Shown here in pieces: positions 24,722 through 33,510 of a stretch of DNA of 64,000 bases. The position numbers were made by a program, and so were the translations under genes. Numbering within the stretch: position 1 is the stretch's first letter; every line of letters starts with the position of its first letter. The stretch is from Paenibacillus sabinae T27. GTDB taxonomy: Bacteria > Bacillota > Bacilli > Paenibacillales > Paenibacillaceae. A model generated the notes under the pieces. It did not search any database and had not been told where the DNA came from. It saw nothing but the letters and a program-made list of their open reading frames with translations. The stretch spans positions 1,228,001 to 1,292,000 of the forward strand of contig NZ_CP004078.1 in the NCBI RefSeq assembly GCF_000612505.1, written 5' to 3'.

Positions 24722-25882
24722 ATGAGCAAACACGCAGGCGAGGATTGGATTGCAAGCTGGTATGCAAGTCCGGAGCCCACATGGGGCGACGAATTTCCAT
24801 TCTTAACGAATCTTCCTGAAAAGCTGAACAACCAGACGATTCGTCAGGTTGCGCGAATCAGTCTTGGTGGCCAGCGGGTAAGGGTTGAACTGTCCAACGA
24901 ATATGGCAAGCGGCCGCTGGTCATCGGCGAGGCTGCTATCGCTCTGACAGGAACGGGTTCGAAAATTGTCCAAGGATCGAACCGAAAACTCGCATTTAGC
25001 AGAAAAAGATCCATTGCGATACCTATTGGAGCAACGATTTTAAGCGATCCGGTCGAGCTGGACATCGATCCGCTCAGCAGTGTGAGTATCAGTGTATTTT
25101 TGTCCGAAGAAACAGAGCCAACAACCTTCCATTGGGATGCCCGCCAGACGACTTATATAGCAAATGGGAACCATATATCAGACATAGACATTGATGCAGA
25201 TACCACTACTGTCGCAAGTATGTACTTAAAAAGAATATTCGTTGATGCGCCGATGAATGCGGGCACCGTTGTGGCGATAGGGGACTCTCTTACCGATGGG
25301 GCTTCAGCCACCGTCGATGCCAATACGCGTTGGCCGAACTTCTTGGCCAATCGCCTTGTACCACAAAACGTATCTGTCCTCAATGCGGGAATATCGGGGG
25401 GGCGCTTGCTCAGCAACGTAAAGGGAATCAATGTGTTGGCCCGTTTCGACCGCGATGTACTGAATCAGCCGAATGTGAAGACCGTGATTGTGATTATAGG
25501 GAGCAACGATATCGGCATGCCAGGCATGGCCTTCGCCCCGACTGAATCTTTACCTGCGGCTGATGCGCTTATTGCGGGCTACCGTCAACTCATTGCACGC
25601 GCTCATGCCCGCAATGTCCGAATCATTGGCGGAACGCTGCCGCCGTTCCAAATGTATTATACGGAGGTCAAGGAAAAGCTGCGCCAGCAGGTAAACGAAT
25701 GGATTCGGAGCGGAGAGTTCGATGCCGTATTCGATCTCGATGCCTTATCGAGAGATCCGGATCACCCTTCACGTTTTTTGCCGGTGTTTGATTCAGGTGA
25801 TCACCTTCATCCGGGTGACGCCGGGAATAAGAGGATCGCTGAAGCGATGGACCTCGATATGCTCTTGGCTGACAGAAAATAA
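24722..25882 (+). CDS. SGNH/GDSL hydrolase family protein
   Basis: A 386-residue esterase-like enzyme. The C-terminal half holds block I AIGDSLTDG (Ser nucleophile), block III IIGSNDIG (Asn) and block V SGDHLHPGDAG (D-x-x-H). The N-terminal 170 residues form a beta-rich domain common to secreted or intracellular two-domain SGNH proteins. There is no signal peptide. ATG 24722 is selected because GAGGAGGTG precedes it; the GTG at 24713 is inside that site. Its presence within a redox-stress cluster is unexpected. Confidence 0.87.
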   Translation: MSKHAGEDWIASWYASPEPTWGDEFPFLTNLPEKLNNQTIRQVARISLGGQRVRVELSNEYGKRPLVIGEAAIALTGTGSKIVQGSNRKLAFSRKRSIAIPIGATILSDPVELDIDPLSSVSISVFLSEETEPTTFHWDARQTTYIANGNHISDIDIDADTTTVASMYLKRIFVDAPMNAGTVVAIGDSLTDGASATVDANTRWPNFLANRLVPQNVSVLNAGISGGRLLSNVKGINVLARFDRDVLNQPNVKTVIVIIGSNDIGMPGMAFAPTESLPAADALIAGYRQLIARAHARNVRIIGGTLPPFQMYYTEVKEKLRQQVNEWIRSGEFDAVFDLDALSRDPDHPSRFLPVFDSGDHLHPGDAGNKRIAEAMDLDMLLADRK

Positions 25883-25930
25883 ATTGATTATGTTTTAAAA
25901 AATACATTCATTTCTTGAGGAGGAATTCAT

Positions 25931-26470
25931 ATGTCTAAATTAAACATTGGAATTATTCTGGGAAGTACGCGTCAAGGCCGTTTGAGTCCGCAAGTAGGCG
26001 AATGGGTAAAGCGTATCGCGGACCAGCGCGGCGACGCCAATTATGAAATTGTGGATATCGCCGATTACAAGCTTCCATTGCTTGGAGAAGCCGATGCTGC
26101 AGCGCAGGCGGCTGCCTGGAATGAAAAGCTGGATTCCTTGGACGGCTTCGTCTTTATCGTTCAGGAGTACAATCACAGCATTACGGGTGCGCTCAAAAAT
26201 GCCCTCGATTATGCACGCGAAGCATGGAACAATAAAGCGGCGGGAATAGTAAGCTATGGCGCTGTAGGCGGCGCCCGTGCAGCTGAGCATCTGCGCGGCA
26301 TTCTGGGTGAACTGTCCGTAGCGGACGTTCGTATTCATCCGGCTTTATCCCTCTTCACTGATTTCGAGAACGGGCAGACATTCAAGCCGGCCGATCTTCA
26401 CCTCACGAACGTAAATGGCATGCTGGATCAAGTGCTCGCCTGGAGCGGCGCGTTGAAGACGCTGCGCTAA
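25931..26470 (+). CDS. NADPH-dependent FMN reductase
   Basis: A 179-residue flavodoxin-fold reductase. FMN phosphate loop GSTRQGRLSPQVGEW (residues 11-25), the VQEYNHSITGALKNALDYA stretch over the flavin, and YGAVGGARAAEHLR. This is the AzoR/chromate-reductase-like branch that reduces quinones, azo compounds or chromate. It is the last gene of the marR cluster, with GAGGAGG upstream and a terminator 70 nt downstream. Confidence 0.92.
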   Translation: MSKLNIGIILGSTRQGRLSPQVGEWVKRIADQRGDANYEIVDIADYKLPLLGEADAAAQAAAWNEKLDSLDGFVFIVQEYNHSITGALKNALDYAREAWNNKAAGIVSYGAVGGARAAEHLRGILGELSVADVRIHPALSLFTDFENGQTFKPADLHLTNVNGMLDQVLAWSGALKTLR

Positions 26471-26543
26471 TATGAATCCCTCTCACTGCCAGATTTGAAC
26501 TGTGCTTCAATGTGGACAGCCGAAATAAATAACGTCATGCAGT

Positions 26544-26583
26544 AAAAAGATGGCTCCTGAACTTCATCGGGAGTCATCTTTTT
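26544..26583 (+). terminator. Intrinsic terminator ending the marR cluster
   Basis: AAAAAGATGGCTCCTGA pairs with TCGGGAGTCATCTTTTT across a short loop. Confidence 0.85.
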
Positions 26584-26694
26584 ACTTGCCCCTCTTTAGG
26601 GAATGCCGTCAGGTGTTTCTTCTTAGCTGGAGTCCCCTGGTAAGGGCCTGTTATAATAGCGGGAAGAGTTCCGGCAGGGAGTGGGAGGATCGGC

Positions 26695-27228
26695 ATGGTT
26701 CTGGAATTTAATGAAAATGGGCATACAGTATCCGCCGAGGAAATAACGGTTGAATTGTTCGCCAAAGAGTTCGCCCTATTGCGGTTCCTGTACCGCAACC
26801 GGGGGCGGGCGTTCAGCCGGGAGCAGCTTCTGAACAGCGTATGGCCGCTCGAATATCCGGTAGAACGCACGGTGGACGATCATATCTACCGGCTGCGCAA
26901 AAAGCTCGGCCCGTTCGAAGGTCTGACGATCCGCACGGTCCGGGGATTCGGATACTGCCTGACCGTGAGGGAGCAGGCGCCGGGCATTGACGCCAGCCCG
27001 TCCGCGCAGGACGGGGAACTGCGGGAGAAGATGCGGGAGGTATTCGTCAAATACCACCAATACGGACAGGGGAAATCGATGCTGGCGCTTGCCCGGCAGC
27101 AGGATATTTTGGGCTACGAGTTGGACCCGTTCTACTCTGCTTACGTGCGTTTTGTGCAGGGCGATTTGGAGTGGCTGCTCACGCTGGCTCGACTTCCGTC
27201 GGGTTCATTTATAGTAGCCGCTTCGTGA
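26695..27228 (+). CDS. Orphan winged-helix DNA-binding protein (OmpR/PhoB-type)
   Basis: A 177-residue protein with an OmpR/PhoB DNA-binding domain at about residues 15-85: LTVELFAKEFALLRFLYRNRGR-like start (here TVELFAKEFALLRFLYRN), SREQLLNSVWP, VDDHIYRLRKKLGP and TIRTVRGFGYCL. The usual receiver domain is absent. The C-terminal 80 residues are alpha-helical (KMREVFVKYHQYGQGKSML) and not recognised. It stands alone, with GTGGGAGGA before the ATG. It may be a one-component regulator with an unknown sensor. Confidence 0.78.
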   Translation: MVLEFNENGHTVSAEEITVELFAKEFALLRFLYRNRGRAFSREQLLNSVWPLEYPVERTVDDHIYRLRKKLGPFEGLTIRTVRGFGYCLTVREQAPGIDASPSAQDGELREKMREVFVKYHQYGQGKSMLALARQQDILGYELDPFYSAYVRFVQGDLEWLLTLARLPSGSFIVAAS

Positions 27229-27296
27229 TACTTGAAAAGCACCGCACATCTTCAAGACCTGCATTCAGCAAGGGTGCCCTTTAAAATTCGTGGAAT

Positions 27297-28463
27297 TTAT
27301 AATGCTCTTTCCAGAATCTCTTGGCTGATGTCCAATGTAAGATCATGAGTTTCCGAAAGTGCTGTCATCCCATGAGTCTTTAACTGTTCAATGATTTCCG
27401 GTATTTTATCCGCACCAATGTTGTAGTCGGACAGTCGTGTCTTTACCCCCAGACTTTCAAAGAATCCCCTCGTTTTTTGTATGGCTGAATTAATCCGATC
27501 ATCTTCGCTTCCTTCAGTTATGCGCCAGACTCGATCGGCATACTGCAAAAGTTTCGCGCGCTTTTGCTCGCGGCGAACCTCCAGTAACGAAGGTAGTATA
27601 ACAGCCAAGGTTTGCCCATGGTCAATACCGTATAAGGCGGTAAGCTCATGTCCGATCATATGCGCCGCCCAGTCCTGAGGGACTCCGGCACAGATTAATC
27701 CGTTTAGCGCCAATGTAGCACTCCAGACCAGATTTGCGCGCGCATCGTAATTTTCCGGTTCAGCGATTGTCGTTTCTCCTATTTCAATCAACGTTTGCAG
27801 AATGCCCTCTGATATGCGATCCTGAATTCTTCCTTCTACGGGATACGTCAGATATTGCTCGGTTGTGTGTACGAAAGCGTCAACCACTCCGTTGGCTACT
27901 TGAATTTTAGGCAGCGTATAAGTCAGGGTCGGGTCTAATATCGAAAATTTCGGAAATGCTAATTCACTGAACACGGGGTATTTCCCTTGTCCATAGCTGA
28001 TTACACCGCCGCTGTTCATTTCTGAACCGGTAGCAGGTAAAGTCAGCACGGCACCGAAAGGAACCGTGTGTCCTATAACGTCCAAGCCAATGGGCGAAAA
28101 ACCGTATTTCAGAAGATCGAGCGCATCCCCATCATAGGAGGCAGCAAGCGTAATGAATTTAGTTCCGTCAATTACAGAACCGCCGCCGATGGCAAGTAAA
28201 AAATCAATTTGTTCACGGCGAACAATTTCTGCAGCTCTTACCAAGGTCTCATAATGAGGATTCGGCTCTATTCCGCCAAATTCATGAACTATTCTGTCAC
28301 CCAGTGCGTTTCTCACCTTATCGACAGTACCGTATTTTTTGGCACTTCCCCCTCCATAGGTGATTAGAACTTTTGCATCGGCTGGAACAAGCTGATCAAT
28401 GCTGCCAAGTCTGTCCTCACCAAATAAAATACGTGTTGGATTGTAAAAATCAAAATTAAACAT
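27297..28463 (-). CDS. Iron-containing alcohol dehydrogenase (YqhD/BDH-like)
   Basis: A 388-residue group III dehydrogenase that reduces aldehydes with NADPH. The coenzyme motif is GGGSVIDGTKF (about 95-105). Metal ligands are in the region NGVVDAFVHTTEQYL (D and H) and MIGHELTALYGIDHGQTLA (two His). The C-terminal half is helical as in butanol dehydrogenase. It is the last gene of a minus-strand operon with a flavin reductase and an Atu4866-like protein, divergent from an AraC regulator, an arrangement like yqhC-yqhD. Confidence 0.92.
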   Translation of the reverse strand: MFNFDFYNPTRILFGEDRLGSIDQLVPADAKVLITYGGGSAKKYGTVDKVRNALGDRIVHEFGGIEPNPHYETLVRAAEIVRREQIDFLLAIGGGSVIDGTKFITLAASYDGDALDLLKYGFSPIGLDVIGHTVPFGAVLTLPATGSEMNSGGVISYGQGKYPVFSELAFPKFSILDPTLTYTLPKIQVANGVVDAFVHTTEQYLTYPVEGRIQDRISEGILQTLIEIGETTIAEPENYDARANLVWSATLALNGLICAGVPQDWAAHMIGHELTALYGIDHGQTLAVILPSLLEVRREQKRAKLLQYADRVWRITEGSEDDRINSAIQKTRGFFESLGVKTRLSDYNIGADKIPEIIEQLKTHGMTALSETHDLTLDISQEILERAL

Positions 28464-28524
28464 GGTAACCTCTCCTTATCAGATTTATGCTTTCCATAAC
28501 CCCAATTATCTTCATAGCCCCTTA

Positions 28525-29082
28525 TCAACGCTGGACATAGGATGACCATTTCACCATTCTATCCCTGAGATCCAAAGTCTCGCCGTCCACCGTAAATGTT
28601 CCGTTCCCCTTGTGATGGATTAGCCGGCATTCCTCTCTATCCGGATCAATCCAGGCTTTCACCACTTCCAGAATGATGAGATTGTATTTGTCAATCAAAC
28701 CATCGTCAGCGATCCGGCATTCCAGGTTCACCAGGCACTCAGCGACAAGAGGAGCTTTTACTTTCTCAGCAGTTACCGATGTCAAACCGAAGATTTTAAA
28801 CTTGTCTGTGTCTATACCGGAACAGTTTCCGATTCCAACAACCTTAGGGGCAAGATCAACCGTTGGAACGGCAAGCACACATTCCCCTGTAATGCGCAGA
28901 GTTTCGAAGCTTTGATCCCATGAACCGAGCATGCAGCCGATAAGTGGCCTGTCGCCATCTGCTATCATCATGTGATAGCTCATTGCCATCAGGTTGGGCT
29001 GACCGTGAAGGGAGGTTACTACCAATACAACCGGGCCCGGTTCTATAAATTGGTATGCTTTAGATAATGGGAGTTCTTTCAT
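28525..29082 (-). CDS. Flavin reductase family protein
   Basis: A 185-residue split-barrel FMN-binding protein. The flavin site is visible in GPVVLVVTSLHGQPNLMAMSYHMMIADGDRPLIG and SFETLRITGECVLAVP. Such proteins reduce FMN for oxygenases or reduce aldehydes and nitro compounds. It lies 61 nt upstream of the iron alcohol dehydrogenase in transcription order, so both are likely induced together. Confidence 0.88.
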   Translation of the reverse strand: MKELPLSKAYQFIEPGPVVLVVTSLHGQPNLMAMSYHMMIADGDRPLIGCMLGSWDQSFETLRITGECVLAVPTVDLAPKVVGIGNCSGIDTDKFKIFGLTSVTAEKVKAPLVAECLVNLECRIADDGLIDKYNLIILEVVKAWIDPDREECRLIHHKGNGTFTVDGETLDLRDRMVKWSSYVQR

Positions 29083-29158
29083 TTACAATCAGCTCTCTTT
29101 TTTCGAATTTATACTCAGACGGCCGAGAACGGCATCCTTTTTCTATCCCAAGGACGTA

Positions 29159-29416
29159 TCATTCTTCCCGATAAAGAATCATCCCGGCATGGTAGAGAAT
29201 CCCGTCCCGAAAATCGCCGTCAGCTGCAAATCCGGTATCATCCACATACTCGATGTGGTCTCCTGCAATGGTGTACCGTCCTTGATATGCGCTCTTGCGA
29301 TTGCCGCGGGCTTCGTCGTAACGACCATTGGGCAATAACTCATGACGAATGTACCCGTCTTTGGTTACCCACATGCCAAGATATGGGTGATCGTTCGTGT
29401 TCTTGATTTGTGTCAT
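29159..29416 (-). CDS. Atu4866-type small protein
   Basis: An 85-residue protein resembling the Atu4866 domain family: HPYLGMWVTKDGYIRHELLPNGRYDEARG, then YQGRYTIAGDHIEYVDDTGF and DGILYHAGMILYR, a small beta barrel. Function is unknown, but such proteins are often next to oxidoreductases. ATG 29416 is preferred (AAGGGAGA upstream); an upstream extension to 29578 lacks a ribosome site and has unlike composition. First gene of the operon, divergent from araC. Confidence 0.78.
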   Translation of the reverse strand: MTQIKNTNDHPYLGMWVTKDGYIRHELLPNGRYDEARGNRKSAYQGRYTIAGDHIEYVDDTGFAADGDFRDGILYHAGMILYREE

Positions 29417-29617
29417 TTTACGTTCTCCCTTCGTGTTATTAGTTGTGGATCTTTTCTTGCAGTGCATCCTGTCCTCCTTGACGCTCTTGCGATTGGGGTC
29501 TTCTTCATTATGAAGTAGATGAAAGAATAGCCGGTAGCCGGAATCAGGCGCATTCTTGCCTAATTCTCCATGTTTCAATAAAATTATAGAAACACAAGAT
29601 TTGTGGAGGTTGGAGAT

Positions 29618-30535
29618 ATGAGCTTGGATAAGAAGGAAGAAATGCTGCAGCAGGAATTAGCGGCGCAAATTGAACAATATACTGGGACAGACGGTATATG
29701 GGCCACGAGTATTCCTTCGCTGCATTTTATTAAGGCATCCCAAGAAACCGATCCGATCCATTCCCTCTATGAACCCGCGTTATGCATCGTCGCTCAAGGA
29801 ACAAAGCTCGTTTTGCTAGGTAAGGAAAGCTATGTGTACGATCCATCCTGTTATCTGGTCGCTTCGGTGCAGTTACCCGTTTCCGGACAGGTGATTCAAG
29901 CTACGCCAGAGAACCCTTACCTGTGTATGCAACTGGATTTTCAGGGGAGTCAAATTATCGAGTTGATTCAGGAAGTGGATATATCGCGGAGCGTTCCATC
30001 AAGTAAACGGGCTCTTTATGTCAGCAAAACAAACACATCCCTTCTCGAAGCAGCCGTCAGACTCGTTAAACTGTTAGACACGCCACAAGACATTCCCGTA
30101 ATTGCCCCATTGATCATCCGGGAAATTCTTTACCGGGTTCTCCTGGGAGAACAAGGTCATTCGATTAAACAATTCGCCGTAACGGGAAGTCATGCGGATT
30201 GCATTGCACAAGCCATTGAAATGATTAAACGGGATTTTGCCAAACCGCTCCGAGTGGAAACGCTGGCGGCGGCTGTGAACATGAGCACCTCCTCGTTGCA
30301 TTATCATTTCAAAGAGGTAACGGCAATGAGTCCATTACAATATCAGAAAAAGCTTCGTTTGCAAGAGGCTCGCAGGATACTGTTCTCCGGCGGGACGGAG
30401 GCCGCAAATGCGGGATTTCTGGTCGGATATGAAAGTCCCTCTCAGTTTAGCCGGGAATATTCCAGAATGTTCGGGCTCCCTCCAATTAGTGATATCAAAC
30501 AATTTCGCGATACGTTACGCGTCGGTTCGAACTGA
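29618..30535 (+). CDS. AraC family transcriptional regulator (YqhC-like N domain)
   Basis: A 305-residue regulator. The N-terminal cupin-type AraC_N domain covers about 30-180 (ALCIVAQGTKLVLLGKE is its hallmark). Two helix-turn-helix motifs follow: LRVETLAAAVNMSTSSLHYHFKEVT and ANAGFLVGYESPSQFSREYSRMFGLPP. ATG 29618 follows GGAGGTTGGAG; the GTG at 29603 lies before that site. Divergent from the dehydrogenase operon, so it is the likely aldehyde-responsive activator, as YqhC is for yqhD; that role is by analogy. Confidence 0.9.
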   Translation: MSLDKKEEMLQQELAAQIEQYTGTDGIWATSIPSLHFIKASQETDPIHSLYEPALCIVAQGTKLVLLGKESYVYDPSCYLVASVQLPVSGQVIQATPENPYLCMQLDFQGSQIIELIQEVDISRSVPSSKRALYVSKTNTSLLEAAVRLVKLLDTPQDIPVIAPLIIREILYRVLLGEQGHSIKQFAVTGSHADCIAQAIEMIKRDFAKPLRVETLAAAVNMSTSSLHYHFKEVTAMSPLQYQKKLRLQEARRILFSGGTEAANAGFLVGYESPSQFSREYSRMFGLPPISDIKQFRDTLRVGSN

Positions 30536-30541
30536 AGCAGA

Positions 30542-30576
30542 ATAACCCCTTCCGGTCCATGGCCGGAAGGGGTTAT
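30542..30576. terminator. Bidirectional terminator
   Basis: ATAACCCCTTCCGG and CCGGAAGGGGTTAT form a perfect 14-bp stem between the convergent araC and MFS genes. Confidence 0.8.
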
Positions 30577-30623
30577 CACAATACTGTTCGAACGCAAAGG
30601 ATTCTAATGATTATCTCCGGTTC

Positions 30624-31814
30624 TTACGCTTCCATAATAGATTCTCTACCCGTCGTTTGGCCGGAAGGGGAACTGACATATCTAAGAGATGAGATCACTG
30701 CTCCCACCGCCAAAATGATTCCCACAGCTGCGGCCCAAGTAATGGAAGACAGCGATATTTGCTCTACGGCGGTGCCCCCAATTCCAGCGCCAACCGCCAT
30801 GGCAAGCTGAATGGTAGAATTGTTCAAGCTAAGCATGATTCCCGAAGATTCAGGTGCAAGTGTTATTAAGTGCAATTGTTGTGGAGGACCTGGACTCCAG
30901 GTTGCGAATGACCACAGGATTAACAGTGGAATAATAATTGACGGAGATGGGGCAAAGAGCATGATCAGAATGAGTGCCGTGACATTAAGCGATAGCCCTC
31001 CGATCAAGGTACGGTGAATCCCCCATTTGTCTGTACTGAAGCCTCCAACCCTAGACCCTACCAAGCTTGCGATGCCAACCGCGAATAACGTGATACTCAG
31101 GGTTTGATCGCTCATTCCGGTTACTGTAAGCAGGAACGGTGAAATGTAGGAATAGAAAATGGAGTATCCGGCAATCCAGAAGAAGGATACAGACAAGGCA
31201 ATGACCATTTTGGGCTGCTTCAGCAATGCAAGCTGATTCCGTAAGGGAACAGGCTCCTCCCCATCCATTCGAGGAATTGTTAGCGCAATAATGAATATTG
31301 CCAATAGCCCAATTAAACTAATTCCCCCGAAGATGGCCTTCCATTCGTAAGCCGAGGAAATCAATCTCCCAATAGGTACACCGAGAATTAAGGAGGCCGT
31401 GAAGCCCATAAGGACGGCTGCAATGGCGCTTCCCTGCTTGCCTGGTAAAGTGACCTTGGTCGCTATTGTAAGAGAGGCGACAATCGTGACCCCTGCGCTT
31501 ATCCCCATGAAGATCCGAGTTGCGACAAGAGGTTCATATCCTGGTAACACATAGGCAAGTAGATTGCTGATTACAAATAAGCTTAGAGCGTAAAGCAGCA
31601 GCTTCCGTCGTTCCATACGTGCTGTCAAAGCCATAATAACCGGAGTGCCAAAAGCGTAAGAGAGTGAAAAAATAGTAATTAGCTGACCTGCCGTCACCAA
31701 TGTGACCCCTGTTGACTCTGCAATTTTATCAAGTATGCCTGCTATGATATACTCCGATGTTCCGACTAGAAAACTAAGAACCGCTAACGTGTAGACTCTT
31801 AATGCACTCGACAT
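30624..31814 (-). CDS. MFS transporter (DHA1 family)
   Basis: A 396-residue transporter with twelve predicted membrane segments. The loop 2-3 signature is GTPVIMALTARMERRKLLL and motif C-like stretches are GFTASLILGVPIGRLIS. This fits the drug:H+ antiporter-1 or sugar/arabinose efflux group. It is monocistronic; its stop lies about 50 nt from a terminator shared with araC. The exported compound cannot be predicted. Confidence 0.9.
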   Translation of the reverse strand: MSSALRVYTLAVLSFLVGTSEYIIAGILDKIAESTGVTLVTAGQLITIFSLSYAFGTPVIMALTARMERRKLLLYALSLFVISNLLAYVLPGYEPLVATRIFMGISAGVTIVASLTIATKVTLPGKQGSAIAAVLMGFTASLILGVPIGRLISSAYEWKAIFGGISLIGLLAIFIIALTIPRMDGEEPVPLRNQLALLKQPKMVIALSVSFFWIAGYSIFYSYISPFLLTVTGMSDQTLSITLFAVGIASLVGSRVGGFSTDKWGIHRTLIGGLSLNVTALILIMLFAPSPSIIIPLLILWSFATWSPGPPQQLHLITLAPESSGIMLSLNNSTIQLAMAVGAGIGGTAVEQISLSSITWAAAVGIILAVGAVISSLRYVSSPSGQTTGRESIMEA

Positions 31815-31924
31815 GTCTCTTCAATTCCTTTCCATTCATTCGTTCTTCCCGCTAACTTGTTTCTTTTCACCATTTTACTTTTCTCCTTTTTCGTTGATTG
31901 CGAAGGCCTCGTCATGAACCAAGT

Positions 31925-32076
31925 ATGGAGCAAATAGGGGCTGATACGGTATCTGATTCGTATAGAGTTATTGCTCAATCCTCCAAACAGTCTAAAAAGA
32001 ACTTAAGAGCTTTTGGAGCGGAGAAAGGATCCGATCTATTTGGTTTTTAAAGACCATCCTGCGCTGAGGATGGTCT
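31925..32076 (+). pseudogene. 41-codon gene tail followed by a perfect hairpin
   Basis: A frame from ATG 31925 to TAA 32048 encodes 41 residues (MEQIGADTVSDSYRVIAQSS, then a Lys/Phe-rich end) with no ribosome site. Directly after it AAAGACCATCCT (32050-32061) and AGGATGGTCTTT (about 32068-32079) form a perfect hairpin. It looks like the 3' end of a lost gene with its terminator; the family is not recognised. Confidence 0.35.
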
Positions 32077-32125
32077 TTCAATTGAGGATCAGCGTATTGG
32101 GGTATATAAAGATGGAGAATTAAAG

Positions 32126-32458
32126 GTGACAACCCCTGTCGTGACAGGCACAAAAATCTACAACGAAGATACGCCTACAGGTGTCTGGTATATTGAGTAT
32201 AAACAAGCTCCAGCCACTCTTAAGGGGAGTGAAACCGGTAATTTAAATTACTCAGTGGATGTTAAATATTGGGCACCTTTTACGGTAAGCGGGTGCGGGT
32301 TCCACGATGCAAGCTGGCGGGGGAACTGGTCAAGTAATGCCTATATTAAAGAAGGATCAGGTGGGTGTGTAAATATACCGCCCAATATCATGAAAATCGT
32401 ATATGATAATTTGATTCAGTATGAGCCAGTAATTATATATGGAGTGAGGGTTATCTAG
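32126..32458 (+). pseudogene. C-terminal remnant of an L,D-transpeptidase
   Basis: The 110 residues from GTG 32126 contain only the YkuD catalytic part: TTPVVTGT, TPTGVWYIEYKQAP, the substrate loop, HDASWRGNW and GSGGCVNIPP with the catalytic Cys. The frame extends upstream to a TAA at 32048 and still reads like the family (IEDQRIGVYKDGELK), but the N-terminal domains and a start with a ribosome site are missing. The key His and Cys are intact, yet the gene is 5' truncated and most likely inactive. Confidence 0.65.
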
Positions 32459-32546
32459 CCATAGGGTAAAGGGGGATAATGAATTCGCAGTTTAGGTGGT
32501 TAAGGAGAACCATACCATAAGTAACGGCAAGTTTTATGGAGAGAAA

Positions 32547-32640
32547 CTCGCAGCAGTCTATACTTCCTTCATGTCGACCATGGATTGGGGTGGGCATGCT
32601 TCACGGAAGGTGTAACTAGGCTCCTGCGAGTTTTTTCGCA
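32547..32640 (+). terminator. Large hairpin with T-run
   Basis: AACTCGCAG (32546-32554) pairs with CTGCGAGTT (about 32624-32632), followed by T6. CTTCC/GGAAG pairs inside. It lies between the transpeptidase remnant and the convergent tetR gene, and resembles a structured terminator. Confidence 0.5.
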
Positions 32641-32705
32641 TACATGATGTGGATTTATGACGAACTGCAAAAAAGTTTATTACGCTGTTTGGCTGAAGGG
32701 GCAGT

Positions 32706-33302
32706 TCAACTCCCCCTCTGAAATTGAGATATAGGCTGAATATCATTACGTTCGAACAGCTTCCAGACCTGTTCTGCCATAATTTGTGGCGGATGCGGCA
32801 TGCGGTTGGCTATCCACCATTCCACTAACCCTACGAAGGCAGAGGCAGTGAAATGAGTAATCATTTCTTTATCCATATCCTGGTTAATGCCCTGCATATC
32901 GACCTTTTCTTGGATCAGTTCAGTAATCACCTGCAGCATGCGCTCCCGGAACATCACAGTTCTCTGATTAACAAGCATGGCAGAGAAGAAAATAATATGC
33001 TCTTCCATATAAGCAAATATGGCCCTGAGTGCGCCTACTAGTTCTGCTTTTTCCCGCTTTACCGGGGCCAGTATGCATGAACTGCTCATCTGGTTCAACT
33101 GATCATCTATGCATTTATCGAGCAGGTCGTATTTATCGAGAAAATGAAGATACACTGTTCCCCGGTTGATGTTGGCTCGTTCCGATATATCATTAATCGT
33201 GATTCGTTCGAATTCTTTCTCAAGGAACAGGTTCAGAAAAGCTGTTTTAATCGCTTCTTTGGTCCGAAGGATTCGTCTATCGGTCTTGACTGCAGTCTCC
33301 AT
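32706..33302 (-). CDS. TetR/AcrR family transcriptional regulator
   Basis: A 198-residue repressor. The helix-turn-helix is TKEAIKTAFLNLFLEKEF, ITINDISERANINRGTVY and LHFLDKYDLLD (residues 14-60). The C-terminal domain resembles the TetR_C_33-type helical domain. Divergent from an SDR gene with a nested palindrome between them, so it likely represses that gene and itself. Confidence 0.88.
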   Translation of the reverse strand: METAVKTDRRILRTKEAIKTAFLNLFLEKEFERITINDISERANINRGTVYLHFLDKYDLLDKCIDDQLNQMSSSCILAPVKREKAELVGALRAIFAYMEEHIIFFSAMLVNQRTVMFRERMLQVITELIQEKVDMQGINQDMDKEMITHFTASAFVGLVEWWIANRMPHPPQIMAEQVWKLFERNDIQPISQFQRGS

Positions 33303-33431
33303 TCTTCACTTACCTCCATTCCGTTAATGAACAGTTCCATATCATATGTTGAATATCATACAAAGACACCTGTATTATCGATTGAACTAGATTTTCATCG
33401 CTCTATAATTATAGTCAACGGCAGTGATTTA

Positions 33432-33465
33432 ATCAACTCTAGTTAAATAATTAACTAATGTTGAT
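33432..33465. promoter_or_regulatory. Nested palindromic operator between tetR and the SDR gene
   Basis: Outer arms ATCAAC (33432-33437) and GTTGAT (33460-33465) and inner arms AGTTAA (33441-33446) and TTAACT (33451-33456) are exactly symmetric, with equal 3-nt gaps. Two TetR dimers could bind it. Confidence 0.65.
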
Positions 33466-33510
33466 CTGTCTGTTGGGTATACTAAATTCCTTGTTAAGGG
33501 GCGAAGAAAA

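Noticed and set aside
32246..32458. Functional L,D-transpeptidase call for the frame at 32126-32458.
   Set aside because: Catalytic His and Cys are present but the start, secretion signal and N-terminal half are missing; recorded as a remnant.
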